NCBI GenBank assembly: GCA_030550275.1
Contig: JAUQPR010000010.1
Location: 25,454 to 89,453 of the forward strand
Direction of reading: 5' to 3'
Source: Bacteroidota bacterium
Lineage (GTDB): Bacteria; Bacteroidota; Ignavibacteria; Kapaibacteriales; HRBIN21
Length of the DNA: 64,000 nucleotides
Part shown: positions 27,626-36,242 of the stretch, one piece after another
Numbering within the stretch: position 1 is the stretch's first letter
Layout: every line of letters begins with the position of its first letter
Notes under the pieces: generated by a model
Database searches by the model: none
What the model was told of the DNA's origin: nothing
Seen by the model: the letters and a program-made list of their open reading frames with translations, nothing else
Made by a program: the position numbers and the translations under genes

Positions 27626-28543
27626 ATGGCAATCGTGTTCATGGGAACGCCGGAGTTCGCTGTCCCCAGCCTGCAGGCGCTTCACAGCCGCTTCGGAGTG
27701 GCGCTGGTTGTCACCACGCCGGATGCTCCCCAGGGACGGGGGCTGCGCCTTCTGCCTTCGCCGGTCAAGCGTGCAGCAATGGAGCTGGGCATTCCCGTCG
27801 CCCAGCCCGAGCGGCTGCGCGATGAGCACTTCCTGGAGCAGATCCGGCAGCTGCGTCCGGAGTTCATCATCGTGGTTGCCTTCCGCATCCTGCCACCGGA
27901 GCTCTACACGCAAGCATGGCGGGCTGCCTTCTGCGTGCATCCAAGCCTGCTGCCCAAGTACCGCGGGGCAGCACCGATCCACTGGACCATCATCCGCGGG
28001 GAGCGTTGGAGTGGGGTGACCAGCTTCCTCCTGGAGCAGCGCGTGGATACCGGTGCGATTCTGCTGCAGCGGTCCATCCCCGTCCCGGAGGATGCCACCG
28101 CCGGCGAGCTCCACGACCTTCTGATGCCGCTGGCAGCGGAGGTTGCCGTTGAAACGGTCGAGGGGCTTCGCGCCGGCACGCTCGTGCCAATCCCGCAGGA
28201 TGAGCACAGCGCCAGCACTGCTCCGAAGCTTCGCCCGGAGGATTGCCATCTGCGCTGGGACCGTCCCGCAGAGGAGGTACGGCGGTGGATTCACGGGCTC
28301 TCCCCCGAACCCGGCGCCTGGGGCAGCATCGCCGGCGAGCGCTTCCGCTTCCTGCGTGCCCGCGCCTACCCAGAGCAGCTCCTGCCTCCGCGGAGCTTCC
28401 GCATCCAGGAGGGGCGCTTCCTCATCGGTTGCATGCCCGGGTGTGTGGAGATCCTCGAACTCCAGCGCGCCGGTCGCCGAGCCATGCGAGTTGAGGAGTT
28501 CCTCCGAGGCTGGCGCGGTCCCTCCAGCGGAACGGTGGAGTGA
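27626..28543 (+). CDS. fmt: Methionyl-tRNA formyltransferase
   Basis: A 305-residue enzyme that formylates initiator Met-tRNA using 10-formyl-tetrahydrofolate. It shows IVFMGTPEFAVPSL at the N-terminus and the HPSLLPKYRGAAPIHW catalytic/folate region. Downstream are TSFLLEQRVDTGAIL and a C-terminal OB-like domain beginning near PEDCHLRWDRPAEEVRRWI. It starts at ATG 27626, five bases after the permease stop. No def gene (peptide deformylase) is adjacent in this window. Confidence 0.95.
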   Translation: MAIVFMGTPEFAVPSLQALHSRFGVALVVTTPDAPQGRGLRLLPSPVKRAAMELGIPVAQPERLRDEHFLEQIRQLRPEFIIVVAFRILPPELYTQAWRAAFCVHPSLLPKYRGAAPIHWTIIRGERWSGVTSFLLEQRVDTGAILLQRSIPVPEDATAGELHDLLMPLAAEVAVETVEGLRAGTLVPIPQDEHSASTAPKLRPEDCHLRWDRPAEEVRRWIHGLSPEPGAWGSIAGERFRFLRARAYPEQLLPPRSFRIQEGRFLIGCMPGCVEILELQRAGRRAMRVEEFLRGWRGPSSGTVE

Positions 28544-28605
28544 CGCTTGCCGCCGGAATCCCTAAATTGCACAGCGGTGAAGGTGCGACTGCCGCGGCTG
28601 TTCCG

Positions 28606-29448
28606 ATGGCGTGGTTCCTCCGCAAGAAGCCCAACATCGAAGAGACCCATCCCCGGGAGCTGCCCGAGGGCTTATGGACCAAATGCCCGCGCTGCAACGC
28701 CATCCTCTACAAGCGCCAGCTGGAGGAGCATCTCTACACCTGCCCTACCTGCGGGCACCACTTCCGCATTGGCAGCCCCCAGTACATTGCGATCCTGCTC
28801 GACGACGGCAGCTTTTCGGAGACCCACACGAACCTGCGCTCGGCTGACCCGCTGCAATTCGTGGACACCAAACCCTACGCCAAACGGCTCGAGGATGCCT
28901 ACCGCTCCACCGGGCTCAACGAAGCCCTCACAACGGGATTTGCCCGCATCGCCGGGCACCCCATCGTCTTCGGCTGCATGAACTTCTCCTTCATCGGCGG
29001 GAGCATGGGGTCGGTGGTGGGAGAGAAGTTCCTCCGCGCTGCTCTGGATGCGCTGCAGCAGCGGCTCCCGTACGTCGTCGTGTGCGCTTCCGGCGGCGCC
29101 CGAATGCAGGAATCGTCGCTCTCGCTGATGCAAATGGCAAAGACCTCGGCAGTGCTCACCCAGCTTGCCCAGGCACGGCTGCCCTACATCACGGTGTTGA
29201 CCGATCCGACCACTGGTGGGGTTACCGCCTCCTTCGCCATGCTCGGCGACATCATCCTGGCGGAGCCGGGGGCATTAATTGGCTTTGCCGGACCCCGGGT
29301 CATCGAACAAGCCACACGGCAGAAGCTGCCCGAAGGATTCCAACGGGCAGAGTTCCTGCAGGAGCATGGGTTTGTGGACCTTGTGGTTCACCGCAAGCAA
29401 CTGCGCTCAACCTTGGCGCTGCTGCTGGAGCTGCTGGGGACGCCATGA
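28606..29448 (+). CDS. accD: Acetyl-CoA carboxylase carboxyltransferase subunit beta
   Basis: A 280-residue subunit that, with AccA, transfers carboxyl from biotin to acetyl-CoA in the first step of fatty-acid synthesis. It has an N-terminal four-Cys zinc ribbon (CPRC and CPTC, about residues 25-47) followed by the crotonase-like carboxyltransferase core. The core contains GGSMGSVVGEKF, ASGGARMQESSLSLMQMAK, TDPTTGGVTASFAMLGD and AEPGALIGFAGPRVIEQT-like segments. ATG 28606 is chosen because the zinc ribbon follows directly. A TAAATTGC sequence (28563-28570), near the -7 consensus, lies 36 bases upstream. accA is not in the window. Confidence 0.95.
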   Translation: MAWFLRKKPNIEETHPRELPEGLWTKCPRCNAILYKRQLEEHLYTCPTCGHHFRIGSPQYIAILLDDGSFSETHTNLRSADPLQFVDTKPYAKRLEDAYRSTGLNEALTTGFARIAGHPIVFGCMNFSFIGGSMGSVVGEKFLRAALDALQQRLPYVVVCASGGARMQESSLSLMQMAKTSAVLTQLAQARLPYITVLTDPTTGGVTASFAMLGDIILAEPGALIGFAGPRVIEQATRQKLPEGFQRAEFLQEHGFVDLVVHRKQLRSTLALLLELLGTP

Positions 29449-30350
29449 GAATCCATCTCATCGGCTTTCCGATGGACCTGGGTGCCGGGCGGCGCGGGGT
29501 GGACATGGGACCCTCCGCGCTGCGTATCGCTGGTATCGGCGAACGGCTGCGTGAGCTGGGCTACGAAGTGCTCGATGAGGGTGACCTCAACATCAAGCCA
29601 CAGGAGGTGCAGGACATCTACCATCCGCAGCTCAAGTACCTGCCCGAAATTGCCCGTGCCTGCCGGCATCTGGCAGCGCTGGTCTACCGGGTGCTGCGGT
29701 CGGGCGGCTTCCCGCTTGCGCTGGGAGGCGACCACTCGATGAGCATCGGTTCGGTTGCGGGAATCGCCCGCTGGTGCCGCCAGACACGCCGCCGCTTGGG
29801 CGTGCTCTGGATTGATGCGCACGGGGACCTCAACACTCCGGAGACCTCGCCATCGGGCAACATCCACGGGATGCCCCTGGCAGCACTGCTGGGCAAAGGT
29901 GCTCCGGAGTTGACCGGTATCGCCGGCATCACCCCGAAGGTTGCCCCGGAGGCGGTTGTGCTCATCGGTGTGCGGTCGCTCGACCCCGGGGAGCGGGAGC
30001 TCATCCGCTCGATGGGGCTGCGTGCTTACACCATGCAGGACATCGACCGCCGAGGCATCTACGCCATCGCTCTCGAAGCCCTGGAGCAGCTCCATCAGCA
30101 GGCGGACCACATCCACGTGAGCTTCGATGTGGACAGCCTCGACCCCAGCATTGCTCAGGGCGTCGGCACCCCGGTCCCCGGCGGTCTGACCTACCGCGAA
30201 GCCCACCTGCTCATGGAGACCATCGCCGAAGCCGGCGGCGTACACTCGCTCGATGTCGTCGAGGTCAACCCTATCCTGGACGAGCGCAACCGAAGCGCAA
30301 CCATTGCCGCCGAACTGGTCGCCTCGCTGATGGGGAAGCGCATCCTCTAA
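29445..30350 (+). CDS. rocF: Arginase
   Basis: A 301-residue ureohydrolase that should convert arginine to ornithine and urea with a binuclear Mn centre. Metal-ligand motifs are all present: GGDHSMSIGS, WIDAHGDLNTPETSPSGNIHGMP and SFDVDSLDPSIAQGVGTPVPGG. The SGNIHGMP segment and the C-terminal DVVEVNPILD favour arginase over agmatinase or formimidoylglutamase. The ATG overlaps the accD TGA as ATGA, an unusual pairing with a lipid-synthesis gene. A class III aminotransferase that could use ornithine lies 7 kb away. Confidence 0.92.
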   Translation: MRIHLIGFPMDLGAGRRGVDMGPSALRIAGIGERLRELGYEVLDEGDLNIKPQEVQDIYHPQLKYLPEIARACRHLAALVYRVLRSGGFPLALGGDHSMSIGSVAGIARWCRQTRRRLGVLWIDAHGDLNTPETSPSGNIHGMPLAALLGKGAPELTGIAGITPKVAPEAVVLIGVRSLDPGERELIRSMGLRAYTMQDIDRRGIYAIALEALEQLHQQADHIHVSFDVDSLDPSIAQGVGTPVPGGLTYREAHLLMETIAEAGGVHSLDVVEVNPILDERNRSATIAAELVASLMGKRIL

Positions 30351-30355
30351 GGCTC

Positions 30356-31126
30356 ATGCGACGGTACGGCTGGATGGTGGCGGTTGTGCTCTTGAACCTA
30401 CCGACATCGGCGCAACAGCTCCTCTGGCTCAAGCTCTCCGCCGAAGCTGGGATGCTCTTCAACTGGACCGATGCGGAGTTCCTCCGGTACTACCGCCAGT
30501 ACGCCCTGCTTCCGGAGCTTCCCACGGACTTCCCCATCGGCGAATGGGGAGGCATCAGCGTACGCATTCCGATTGATTCCACCCTGCTGCTGCGCCTGAG
30601 CAGCGGGCTGGCGCGGGTGCGCCTTGACCACTTCGCGCGGCAGCCTTCGGAGGATCCCCTCCGTGGCGGGGAGCGCCTCATCCGTACGCTGCTGGAGACT
30701 CGGCTGCTGCCGGTGTGGGTTGGTCCGGAATGGCTTCCCCTCCCAGGGCAGTTCGCTACTACGGTACACGTGGGTGTGGGGATTGTGCCGAGCTTTGTCC
30801 TCTGGCAGGAGGAGATCCGCAGCTCTATCCCCCAGGACACACGTCGCGGCGGCGTGTACATCCGCCAATGGTACCTGCGGTGGGGAATCCGCGCCGCCGT
30901 TGGAACGGTGCTCGGCTTCGACATTGCCCGCAGAGGTGCCCTCCTGGAGAGCCTGCGCGTGGAAGCCAGCGGAGCGTACGTGCCGCTCCGGTGGCCGCTG
31001 CTGGCACCGCTCAGCGCACAGCTCCCCATGCCCGCAGAGATTGCCTCCAGCTCGTATGCGCTGACCAACGTGCTGCTAATCCTGACGTTTGCCCTAACTT
31101 TGCAACTGCCTGTGCAGGTATACTGA
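30356..31126 (+). CDS. Secreted protein, probable envelope beta-structure, unknown function
   Basis: A 256-residue protein with a signal peptide (MRRYGWMVAVVLLNLPTSAQ). Its mature region has alternating strands (SVRIPIDSTLLLRLSSGLARVRL, FATTVHVGVGIVPSFVLW, GIRAAVGTVLGFDIARRG), suggesting a small outer-membrane or periplasmic beta-protein. It ends with a hydrophobic stretch (about 237-256, ALTNVLLILTFALTLQLPVQVY). No family is recognised. It starts 5 bases after arginase and probably belongs to the same transcript. Confidence 0.6.
   Translation: MRRYGWMVAVVLLNLPTSAQQLLWLKLSAEAGMLFNWTDAEFLRYYRQYALLPELPTDFPIGEWGGISVRIPIDSTLLLRLSSGLARVRLDHFARQPSEDPLRGGERLIRTLLETRLLPVWVGPEWLPLPGQFATTVHVGVGIVPSFVLWQEEIRSSIPQDTRRGGVYIRQWYLRWGIRAAVGTVLGFDIARRGALLESLRVEASGAYVPLRWPLLAPLSAQLPMPAEIASSSYALTNVLLILTFALTLQLPVQVY
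31095..31102 (+). promoter_or_regulatory. -7 element (TAACTTTG) for hpf
   Basis: TAACTTTG is an exact TAnnTTTG match inside the 3' end of the preceding gene, 39 bases before the hpf start. An own promoter fits a growth-phase-regulated hibernation factor. Confidence 0.45.
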
Positions 31127-31141
31127 ACCGGGGCAGCGGCA

Positions 31142-31435
31142 ATGCTGCAACTGAGCGTGACAACGCGCCACACAAATGCCCCCGCAAGCGAATTGCATGC
31201 GCTTGCCGAACGAGAGCTGCAGAAGGTGCAGCGCTTCTTCCAGGGACCGCTCCGCGCCGATGTGGTCTTCAGCGAAGAGCGCGGCTTCAAGCACGTTGAG
31301 GTCCGGCTCCACGCCAACGGTCAGGAGCTCATCGCCAAGGAGAAGGGCGAGAGCTTCCTGCAAGCGCTCAACCAGGTTGCCGAGATCCTGATTCGCCAGT
31401 TGCGCAAGCTCAAAACCCGCCGCTCCGCTCGATAG
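31142..31435 (+). CDS. hpf (raiA): Ribosome hibernation-promoting factor, short form
   Basis: A 97-residue HPF/YfiA-family protein that binds the 30S decoding region and stops translation in stationary phase. It shows the beta-alpha-beta-beta-beta-alpha pattern with LHALAERELQKVQRFF, ADVVFSEERGFKHVEVRLHANGQELIAKEKGESFLQALNQVAEILIRQLRKLK. The C-terminal dimerisation domain of long HPF is absent, so 100S dimers would need another factor. It starts 16 bases after the upstream gene and ends 21 bases before the peptide-binding lipoprotein gene. Confidence 0.88.
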   Translation: MLQLSVTTRHTNAPASELHALAERELQKVQRFFQGPLRADVVFSEERGFKHVEVRLHANGQELIAKEKGESFLQALNQVAEILIRQLRKLKTRRSAR

Positions 31436-31455
31436 GTCCAGAACCGGTCGCTGCC

Positions 31456-33261
31456 ATGGCGCCGCAGCCGAAGCGTGTACGCGCATTGCTCCAGAGGCAT
31501 CTCTCCTGGGGTGCCGGATTTGCGCTCGCAGTGCTCCTCCTCGGCTGCGGGACGCGCCGCGTGGAGCAGTTCTCGCTGGAGGGCATTGATACGGTCAACC
31601 CCACACCAGGGGACTGGGTGGTCATCCACATCCTCTCCGACCCAGAGAGCCTCAACCCCTTCACCGCCAACGATGCCACCAGCCAGGAGATCTACACGCA
31701 CATCTTCGAGTCGCTGCTCCTCCAAAACCCGGAGACCACCGAACTGGAGCCGAACATCGCGGAGTCGCTGCCGGAGATCTCGCCCGACCACCTCACCTAC
31801 CGCTTCCGTCTCCGCCGCACGGTGCACTTCTCCGACGGGCATCCGCTCACAAGCGCCGATGTGCTCTTCAGCTTCAAAGCCGTCAAGAATCCCTACGTCA
31901 TCGAAGCTGCCGCCCTGCGCAACTACTACGACAACGTCGTTGACGTGCAAGCTCCCGACCCGTACACCGTGCTCATCCGGCTGCGCGAGCCGTACTTCTT
32001 GGCGGACTACTTCCTCGGCGGGCTCCCCATCCTGCCCAAGCACATTCTGGACCCTCAGGGGCTGACCGACCGATACACCATCGCCGAAACAAACGACAGC
32101 GTTACCGCTGCCCGCAACCCCGCCATTCAGGAATTTGCCCAATGGTTCCGCGCGCCCGAACGCTCGCGCAGTCCAGAGTACCTCATCGGCTCCGGTCCCT
32201 ACGTTCTGGAGGAATGGCGCACCACGCAGTACATCCGGCTCCGGCGCAACGAGCGCTACTGGAACGGCGAGGCCAACCCCTGGGCGCGGCGCTATCCGGC
32301 GCGGTTGGTCTACCGCGTCATCAACGAGCGCATCAGCGCGCTGAGCGCACTCAAAAACGGCGACATCGACTTCATCAGCTACATCCCGCCGAAGCTCTTC
32401 GAGGAGATGCTTGACACGGCGGCAACGCCGTACCTGCGGAAGGTCACTTACGAGCAGACCAGCTACACCTACATCGGCTGGAACCTCCGCCGCCCGATCT
32501 TTGCCGATCGCCGGACCCGACAGGCGCTCTCACACTTGGTCAACCGCGAAGCCCTCATCCGCACGATCATGCTCGGCTACGCCCGTCCGGTCAATGGTCC
32601 CATCTACCCCGGGCGCCCCGAATACGACAGCACTCTGCCGCCGTACGAGTACAATCCAGAGCGGGCGCGCCAACTCCTTGCCGAAGCCGGCTGGCGCGAC
32701 TCCAACGGCGATGGCATCCTGGACAAGGTCATCGACGGCAAGCGGGTGGACTTCGCCTTCACCTTCCTCATCAACGCCGGCAACGAAATCCGCGAGAATA
32801 TCGCTGTCCTGCTCGCTGACGAGTTCAAAAAGGTCGGCATCCGCGCCTCCGTGCAGAAGCTGGAATGGGCAACCTTCCTGCAGCAGATCCGCTCGCACCA
32901 GTTCGACGCCACAATTCTGGGCTGGGTTGCCGATCCAATTCCGAGCGACCCCTACCAGATCTGGCACTCCTCGCAGGCGTTCAACCGCGGCTCCAACTAC
33001 GTCGGCTTCATCAACAAGCGCGTTGATGAGCTGCTGGAGCGCAACCGGCGCGAATTCGACCCCGCCAAGCGCCTGCAGTACATGCGCGAGTTCCAGCGCA
33101 TCATCCACGAGGAGCAGCCCTATACCTTCCTGTGGGCACCAATCTATCCGGCAGCGTACCATCGGCGCTTCCAAGGCGTGCGCTTCTTCATTGTGCGACC
33201 GGGCTACTGGGCAAATACGTGGTGGGTGCCTCTGCCGCTGCAACGCTACCGCGAGAGCTAA
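31456..33261 (+). CDS. Oligopeptide/dipeptide ABC transporter substrate-binding lipoprotein (SBP family 5)
   Basis: A 601-residue periplasmic solute-binding protein anchored by a lipobox LLLGC (Cys31). It belongs to the OppA/DppA family, with LNPFTANDATSQEIYTHIFE, the family signature around YRFRLRRTVHFSDGHPLTSADVLFSFKAV, and IRLRRNERYWNGE. ARQLLAEAGWRDSNGDGILDK follows in the second half. No permease or ATPase genes are adjacent, so it is an orphan binding protein in this window. It probably delivers peptides to a transporter encoded elsewhere. Confidence 0.9.
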   Translation: MAPQPKRVRALLQRHLSWGAGFALAVLLLGCGTRRVEQFSLEGIDTVNPTPGDWVVIHILSDPESLNPFTANDATSQEIYTHIFESLLLQNPETTELEPNIAESLPEISPDHLTYRFRLRRTVHFSDGHPLTSADVLFSFKAVKNPYVIEAAALRNYYDNVVDVQAPDPYTVLIRLREPYFLADYFLGGLPILPKHILDPQGLTDRYTIAETNDSVTAARNPAIQEFAQWFRAPERSRSPEYLIGSGPYVLEEWRTTQYIRLRRNERYWNGEANPWARRYPARLVYRVINERISALSALKNGDIDFISYIPPKLFEEMLDTAATPYLRKVTYEQTSYTYIGWNLRRPIFADRRTRQALSHLVNREALIRTIMLGYARPVNGPIYPGRPEYDSTLPPYEYNPERARQLLAEAGWRDSNGDGILDKVIDGKRVDFAFTFLINAGNEIRENIAVLLADEFKKVGIRASVQKLEWATFLQQIRSHQFDATILGWVADPIPSDPYQIWHSSQAFNRGSNYVGFINKRVDELLERNRREFDPAKRLQYMREFQRIIHEEQPYTFLWAPIYPAAYHRRFQGVRFFIVRPGYWANTWWVPLPLQRYRES

Positions 33262-33288
33262 TCCTGTCCGACAACGGCTCGGCGGAGC

Positions 33289-33945
33289 ATGACACGCCAA
33301 CAGGTGCAAGAGCTCATCGCCACCGGCGAGTCGCAGACCATCGAGTTCAAGCGCCGCTTCTCCTCCCCGGAAAAGATTGCCCGGGAGCTGTGCGCCTTTG
33401 CCAATACGGACGGGGGCTACCTGCTCATCGGCGTGGATGATGATGGCAAGGTCATCGGCGTTGCCAGTGAGAAGCAGGAGATCGAGCTCATCGAGCTGGC
33501 ATGCAGCCTCTACATCCGCCCGCCGCTCAACGCCGAAGTGTGGGTGGTCTCGCTCAACGGCAAGGATGTCGTGGTTGTCTCCATCACGCCCAGCCCGCTA
33601 CGCCCGCACCGCGTGGTGGTACCCGGCACAGAGCAGCGCGGGACGGTATTCATCCGCTACTGCGACCAATCCATCGTTGCCAGCCGTGAGGCGGTGCACC
33701 TGCTCAGTAGCCAACGCCCCGACGCCCCTCCGTTGCGGCTGCGGATTGGTCCACACGAGCGCGCGCTGTTCCGCTTCCTGGAGGCAAACGGACGCATCAC
33801 CGTCTCCCAGTTCGCCCGCTTGGTGAGAATCCCACCGCGGAAAGCCTCGCAGATCCTGGTCCGGCTCACCCGTGCCGGACTCCTCCAGTTCCATCTGGAG
33901 CCGACCGCCGAGTACTTCACGCTCGCCGGCGAAGAGGCTCGGTAG
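33289..33945 (+). CDS. AlbA_2/Schlafen-like domain protein with C-terminal winged-helix region
   Basis: A 218-residue protein. Its N-terminal part (about 1-125) matches the AlbA_2 (divergent AAA_4, Schlafen-like) domain, with QTIEFKRRFSSPEKIARELCAFANTDGGYLLIGVDDDGKVIGV. The C-terminal 65 residues (from about HERALFRFLEANGRITVSQFARLV) look like a helix-turn-helix that would bind DNA. Such proteins are often transcriptional regulators or helicase-like factors; no target is evident. It starts 27 bases after the binding-protein gene and ends 5 bases from the convergent carbonic-anhydrase-like gene. Confidence 0.82.
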   Translation: MTRQQVQELIATGESQTIEFKRRFSSPEKIARELCAFANTDGGYLLIGVDDDGKVIGVASEKQEIELIELACSLYIRPPLNAEVWVVSLNGKDVVVVSITPSPLRPHRVVVPGTEQRGTVFIRYCDQSIVASREAVHLLSSQRPDAPPLRLRIGPHERALFRFLEANGRITVSQFARLVRIPPRKASQILVRLTRAGLLQFHLEPTAEYFTLAGEEAR

Positions 33946-33950
33946 GGCAC

Positions 33951-34481
33951 CTACTCCGAAGCAGCTTGGCGATACTGCGCTGCCAACTCTCGGTAGTGCC
34001 GCGCGCTCCACTCCAACTGCGTGCGCTCCTCAGGGGTGAGCTCCCGGACAATCCGTGCCGGCACACCCGCCACCAGCACTCCTGAAGGAACGCGCATCCC
34101 TGGACGCACGACTGCTCCTGCTGCCACGATGGAATACGGCTCGATATGCGCCCCATCCAGTACGCATGCCCCCATGCCGATAAGCACGTAGTCTTCGATA
34201 CGCGCCCCGTGCACAATTGCCCGATGCCCTACCGTGACGTTGTTACCGATTGAGAGCGGGAAGCGCTCGTGTGTGACGTGCAGCACGCACAGGTCTTGAA
34301 TGTTCGTGCCCTCCCCGATGCGGATCCAGTGCACATCGGCGCGCACAACGCTGTTGAACCATACCGACGAACCCGAGCCGATGCTGACATCCCCGATGAG
34401 GCAGACCCCATCGGCAATCCACACATCGGGGGCAAGGCGTGGAGCGTTCCCGTTCCAGGGGAGGATGCGGTACCGGCTCAT
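33951..34481 (-). CDS. Gamma-carbonic anhydrase-like hexapeptide-repeat protein
   Basis: A 176-residue left-handed beta-helix protein of the gamma-class carbonic anhydrase/PaaY/YrdA group. Hexapeptide repeats run through residues 20-145 (for example VWIADGVCLIGDVSIGSGSS). The zinc-ligand histidines appear in VLHVTHE and TVGHRAIVHG. Members bind zinc or iron as trimers and some hydrate CO2; activity cannot be assured. Its ATG (34481) overlaps the TGA of the upstream BadF-type kinase as ATGA. Confidence 0.88.
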   Translation of the reverse strand: MSRYRILPWNGNAPRLAPDVWIADGVCLIGDVSIGSGSSVWFNSVVRADVHWIRIGEGTNIQDLCVLHVTHERFPLSIGNNVTVGHRAIVHGARIEDYVLIGMGACVLDGAHIEPYSIVAAGAVVRPGMRVPSGVLVAGVPARIVRELTPEERTQLEWSARHYRELAAQYRQAASE

Positions 34482-35431
34482 GAGCTCTGCTGCCGCAGTG
34501 CTTGCCGATACTGTTGCCGCGCCATGCGGAGAGCGCCCTCCAGCGCCGTTCCCTGCGCCGGTTGCAGGGCATACTCGGGCAGCTTCTGCAGCTCCCGGCG
34601 AAATAGCTCCGCCAGCGGAGTGTGATTCTCCAACATCCCGCCCATGAGCACCAGCGGAACCGGTCGCGTTGGGAAGTGGCGCAGGAGCGCGCGCAGGAGC
34701 TCTGCCAAGTGGTGCGCCGCCCGAACGAGGATCTCCCGGCAGACCTCATCTCCGGCAGCGGCGCATGCCATCACCAGGGGGGTCAGCGTGGGGTAGTCGA
34801 ACAGGCGCTCGTTGTAGGCAGCAACGATGGTGCGGGGTTGGTCTGGGCGGATCTCCGGATATAACGCTGCCAGGCGCTCGGTCAACTGTGTCGGGCGTCC
34901 CCGCCCATCGAGTGCGCGCACGACGGCGGTAAGCCCCTCGCGCCCGATCCATGCACCGCTGCCCTCGTCGTCGAGCTCGATGCCCCAGCCACCGCATCGC
35001 ACAAGCTCTCCGCGCGCGGTCTTCCCGATGGCAATCGTCCCCGTGCCGGCAATAAGCACAACGCCTGGGGCTCCGCCAAAAGCCCCCTCGATGGCGATTT
35101 CGGCATCGCTTGTGACCAGAAGCTGCTCGATGACAAGCCCTCGCTCGCGCGCCATCCAGCGAAGGACTTGTCCGACCCGCTGCCGCTCTTCGGGCAACCA
35201 CACACCGGCGATGCCGGCAACGACAGCATCGAATCCCGGCAGCTCACCCTTGAGCTTAAGCTCCGCCAGGAGGTTGACAATTCGCTCGCACGCCTCGCCA
35301 ATGCCTACCGCGCCAATGCGCACTGTGCCGCCCTCCACCTGGACCCGGCGCTTGCCGCAGACGAGCACCGCTCGCGTGCGCGAGCCTCCGCCGTCAATCC
35401 CCACCAATGCCGGAAAGCGCCGCGCGTTCAT
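34478..35431 (-). CDS. BadF/BadG/BcrA/BcrD-type ATPase, N-acetylglucosamine kinase-like
   Basis: A 317-residue sugar-kinase-fold (ASKHA) protein with phosphate-1 motif GIDGGGSRTRAVL, VAGIAGV, phosphate-2 LIAGTGTIAIG, GGWGIELDDEGSGAWIG and adenosine motif LVLMGGML. The pattern is that of the BadF family branch containing N-acetylglucosamine kinases used in cell-wall sugar recycling; that substrate is inferred. ATG 35431 overlaps the DUF3108 stop (ATGA), and its own stop overlaps the next start, so DUF3108, kinase and carbonic-anhydrase-like genes form a coupled trio. Confidence 0.85.
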   Translation of the reverse strand: MNARRFPALVGIDGGGSRTRAVLVCGKRRVQVEGGTVRIGAVGIGEACERIVNLLAELKLKGELPGFDAVVAGIAGVWLPEERQRVGQVLRWMARERGLVIEQLLVTSDAEIAIEGAFGGAPGVVLIAGTGTIAIGKTARGELVRCGGWGIELDDEGSGAWIGREGLTAVVRALDGRGRPTQLTERLAALYPEIRPDQPRTIVAAYNERLFDYPTLTPLVMACAAAGDEVCREILVRAAHHLAELLRALLRHFPTRPVPLVLMGGMLENHTPLAELFRRELQKLPEYALQPAQGTALEGALRMARQQYRQALRQQSS

Positions 35432-36219
35432 GGTTCTGCGCTGGGCAATTCCGCTGCTGGAGGCATCCAGCCATTCCGCTTCCACCGCACCAGCTCGATG
35501 AGCACATTCCCCACGTAGACCCGCATCTTTGCCCGAATCGGCACCCGGGCGTCATCGTCGCTGAACCAGCCCTCGAACGCGCCCGTCAAGCCGTAGATCC
35601 CCGTCCAGTTCGAGTTGCCGCGAAAATACACCGTGCGCACCGGGTACGGCACTGCGTCAATGCGCACAGCTTCGCGGCGCTGGGTGAAGTGGATCACCGT
35701 GGCGAAGGTATCGGAGTTGACCACCGTGGGGAAGCGGTAGCTCTTGCCCGAGAGTACATAGCGGCGCGCGGCAAAGAGGAGCGAGAGTCCATCGTTGAGC
35801 CGCGAGCGGATGCTCACGCGGCGCTGCAGCAGCAGCTCGCCATTGCGCCACTCCTGCATCGTAGCCTGCCGTCGGGCATAGTCGAATTCGTAGGATGCCG
35901 TTGCCTGGGGCTCATCACCCTGCTGGACTTGGGAGCGGAACCGGTAGGAGAACGCCGCCGAGGTATCCAGCAGGCTCTCAAAGACCGCACGCAGGCTGAG
36001 GAACGGGATATCGGGGTTCGACTGCATTGTCGCTCGCACCCGAATGGCTGGCGCCTCTCCCACCGATGTTGGCTCCTCGGTAATGATGCGGATGAAGCCC
36101 AGCGTGATGCCCAGGTAGGAGACCTTGTACTCCAGCTCCTCGCCTGGCTGCAGCAGCTGCGCCCGCAGCGCCACAAATGGCACGGCACACAGGATTGCTA
36201 CGGCAGCGCTCCGGAACAT
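35428..36219 (-). CDS. DUF3108-family secreted protein
   Basis: A 263-residue protein with a signal peptide (MFRSAAVAILCAVPFVALRAQ). The body is typical of DUF3108: it opens with LLQPGEELEYKVSYLGITLGFIRI, has strand-rich repeats, and shows YVLSGKSYRFPTVVNSDT and RAKMRVYVGNVLIELVRWKR at the C-terminus. The family is periplasmic or outer-membrane associated in Bacteroidota and Chlorobiota and its role is unknown. It lies 23 bases downstream of the C-terminal processing protease gene on the same strand. Confidence 0.82.
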   Translation of the reverse strand: MFRSAAVAILCAVPFVALRAQLLQPGEELEYKVSYLGITLGFIRIITEEPTSVGEAPAIRVRATMQSNPDIPFLSLRAVFESLLDTSAAFSYRFRSQVQQGDEPQATASYEFDYARRQATMQEWRNGELLLQRRVSIRSRLNDGLSLLFAARRYVLSGKSYRFPTVVNSDTFATVIHFTQRREAVRIDAVPYPVRTVYFRGNSNWTGIYGLTGAFEGWFSDDDARVPIRAKMRVYVGNVLIELVRWKRNGWMPPAAELPSAEP

Positions 36220-36242
36220 CTAAGCGGTCCTCGCGCGGACGC

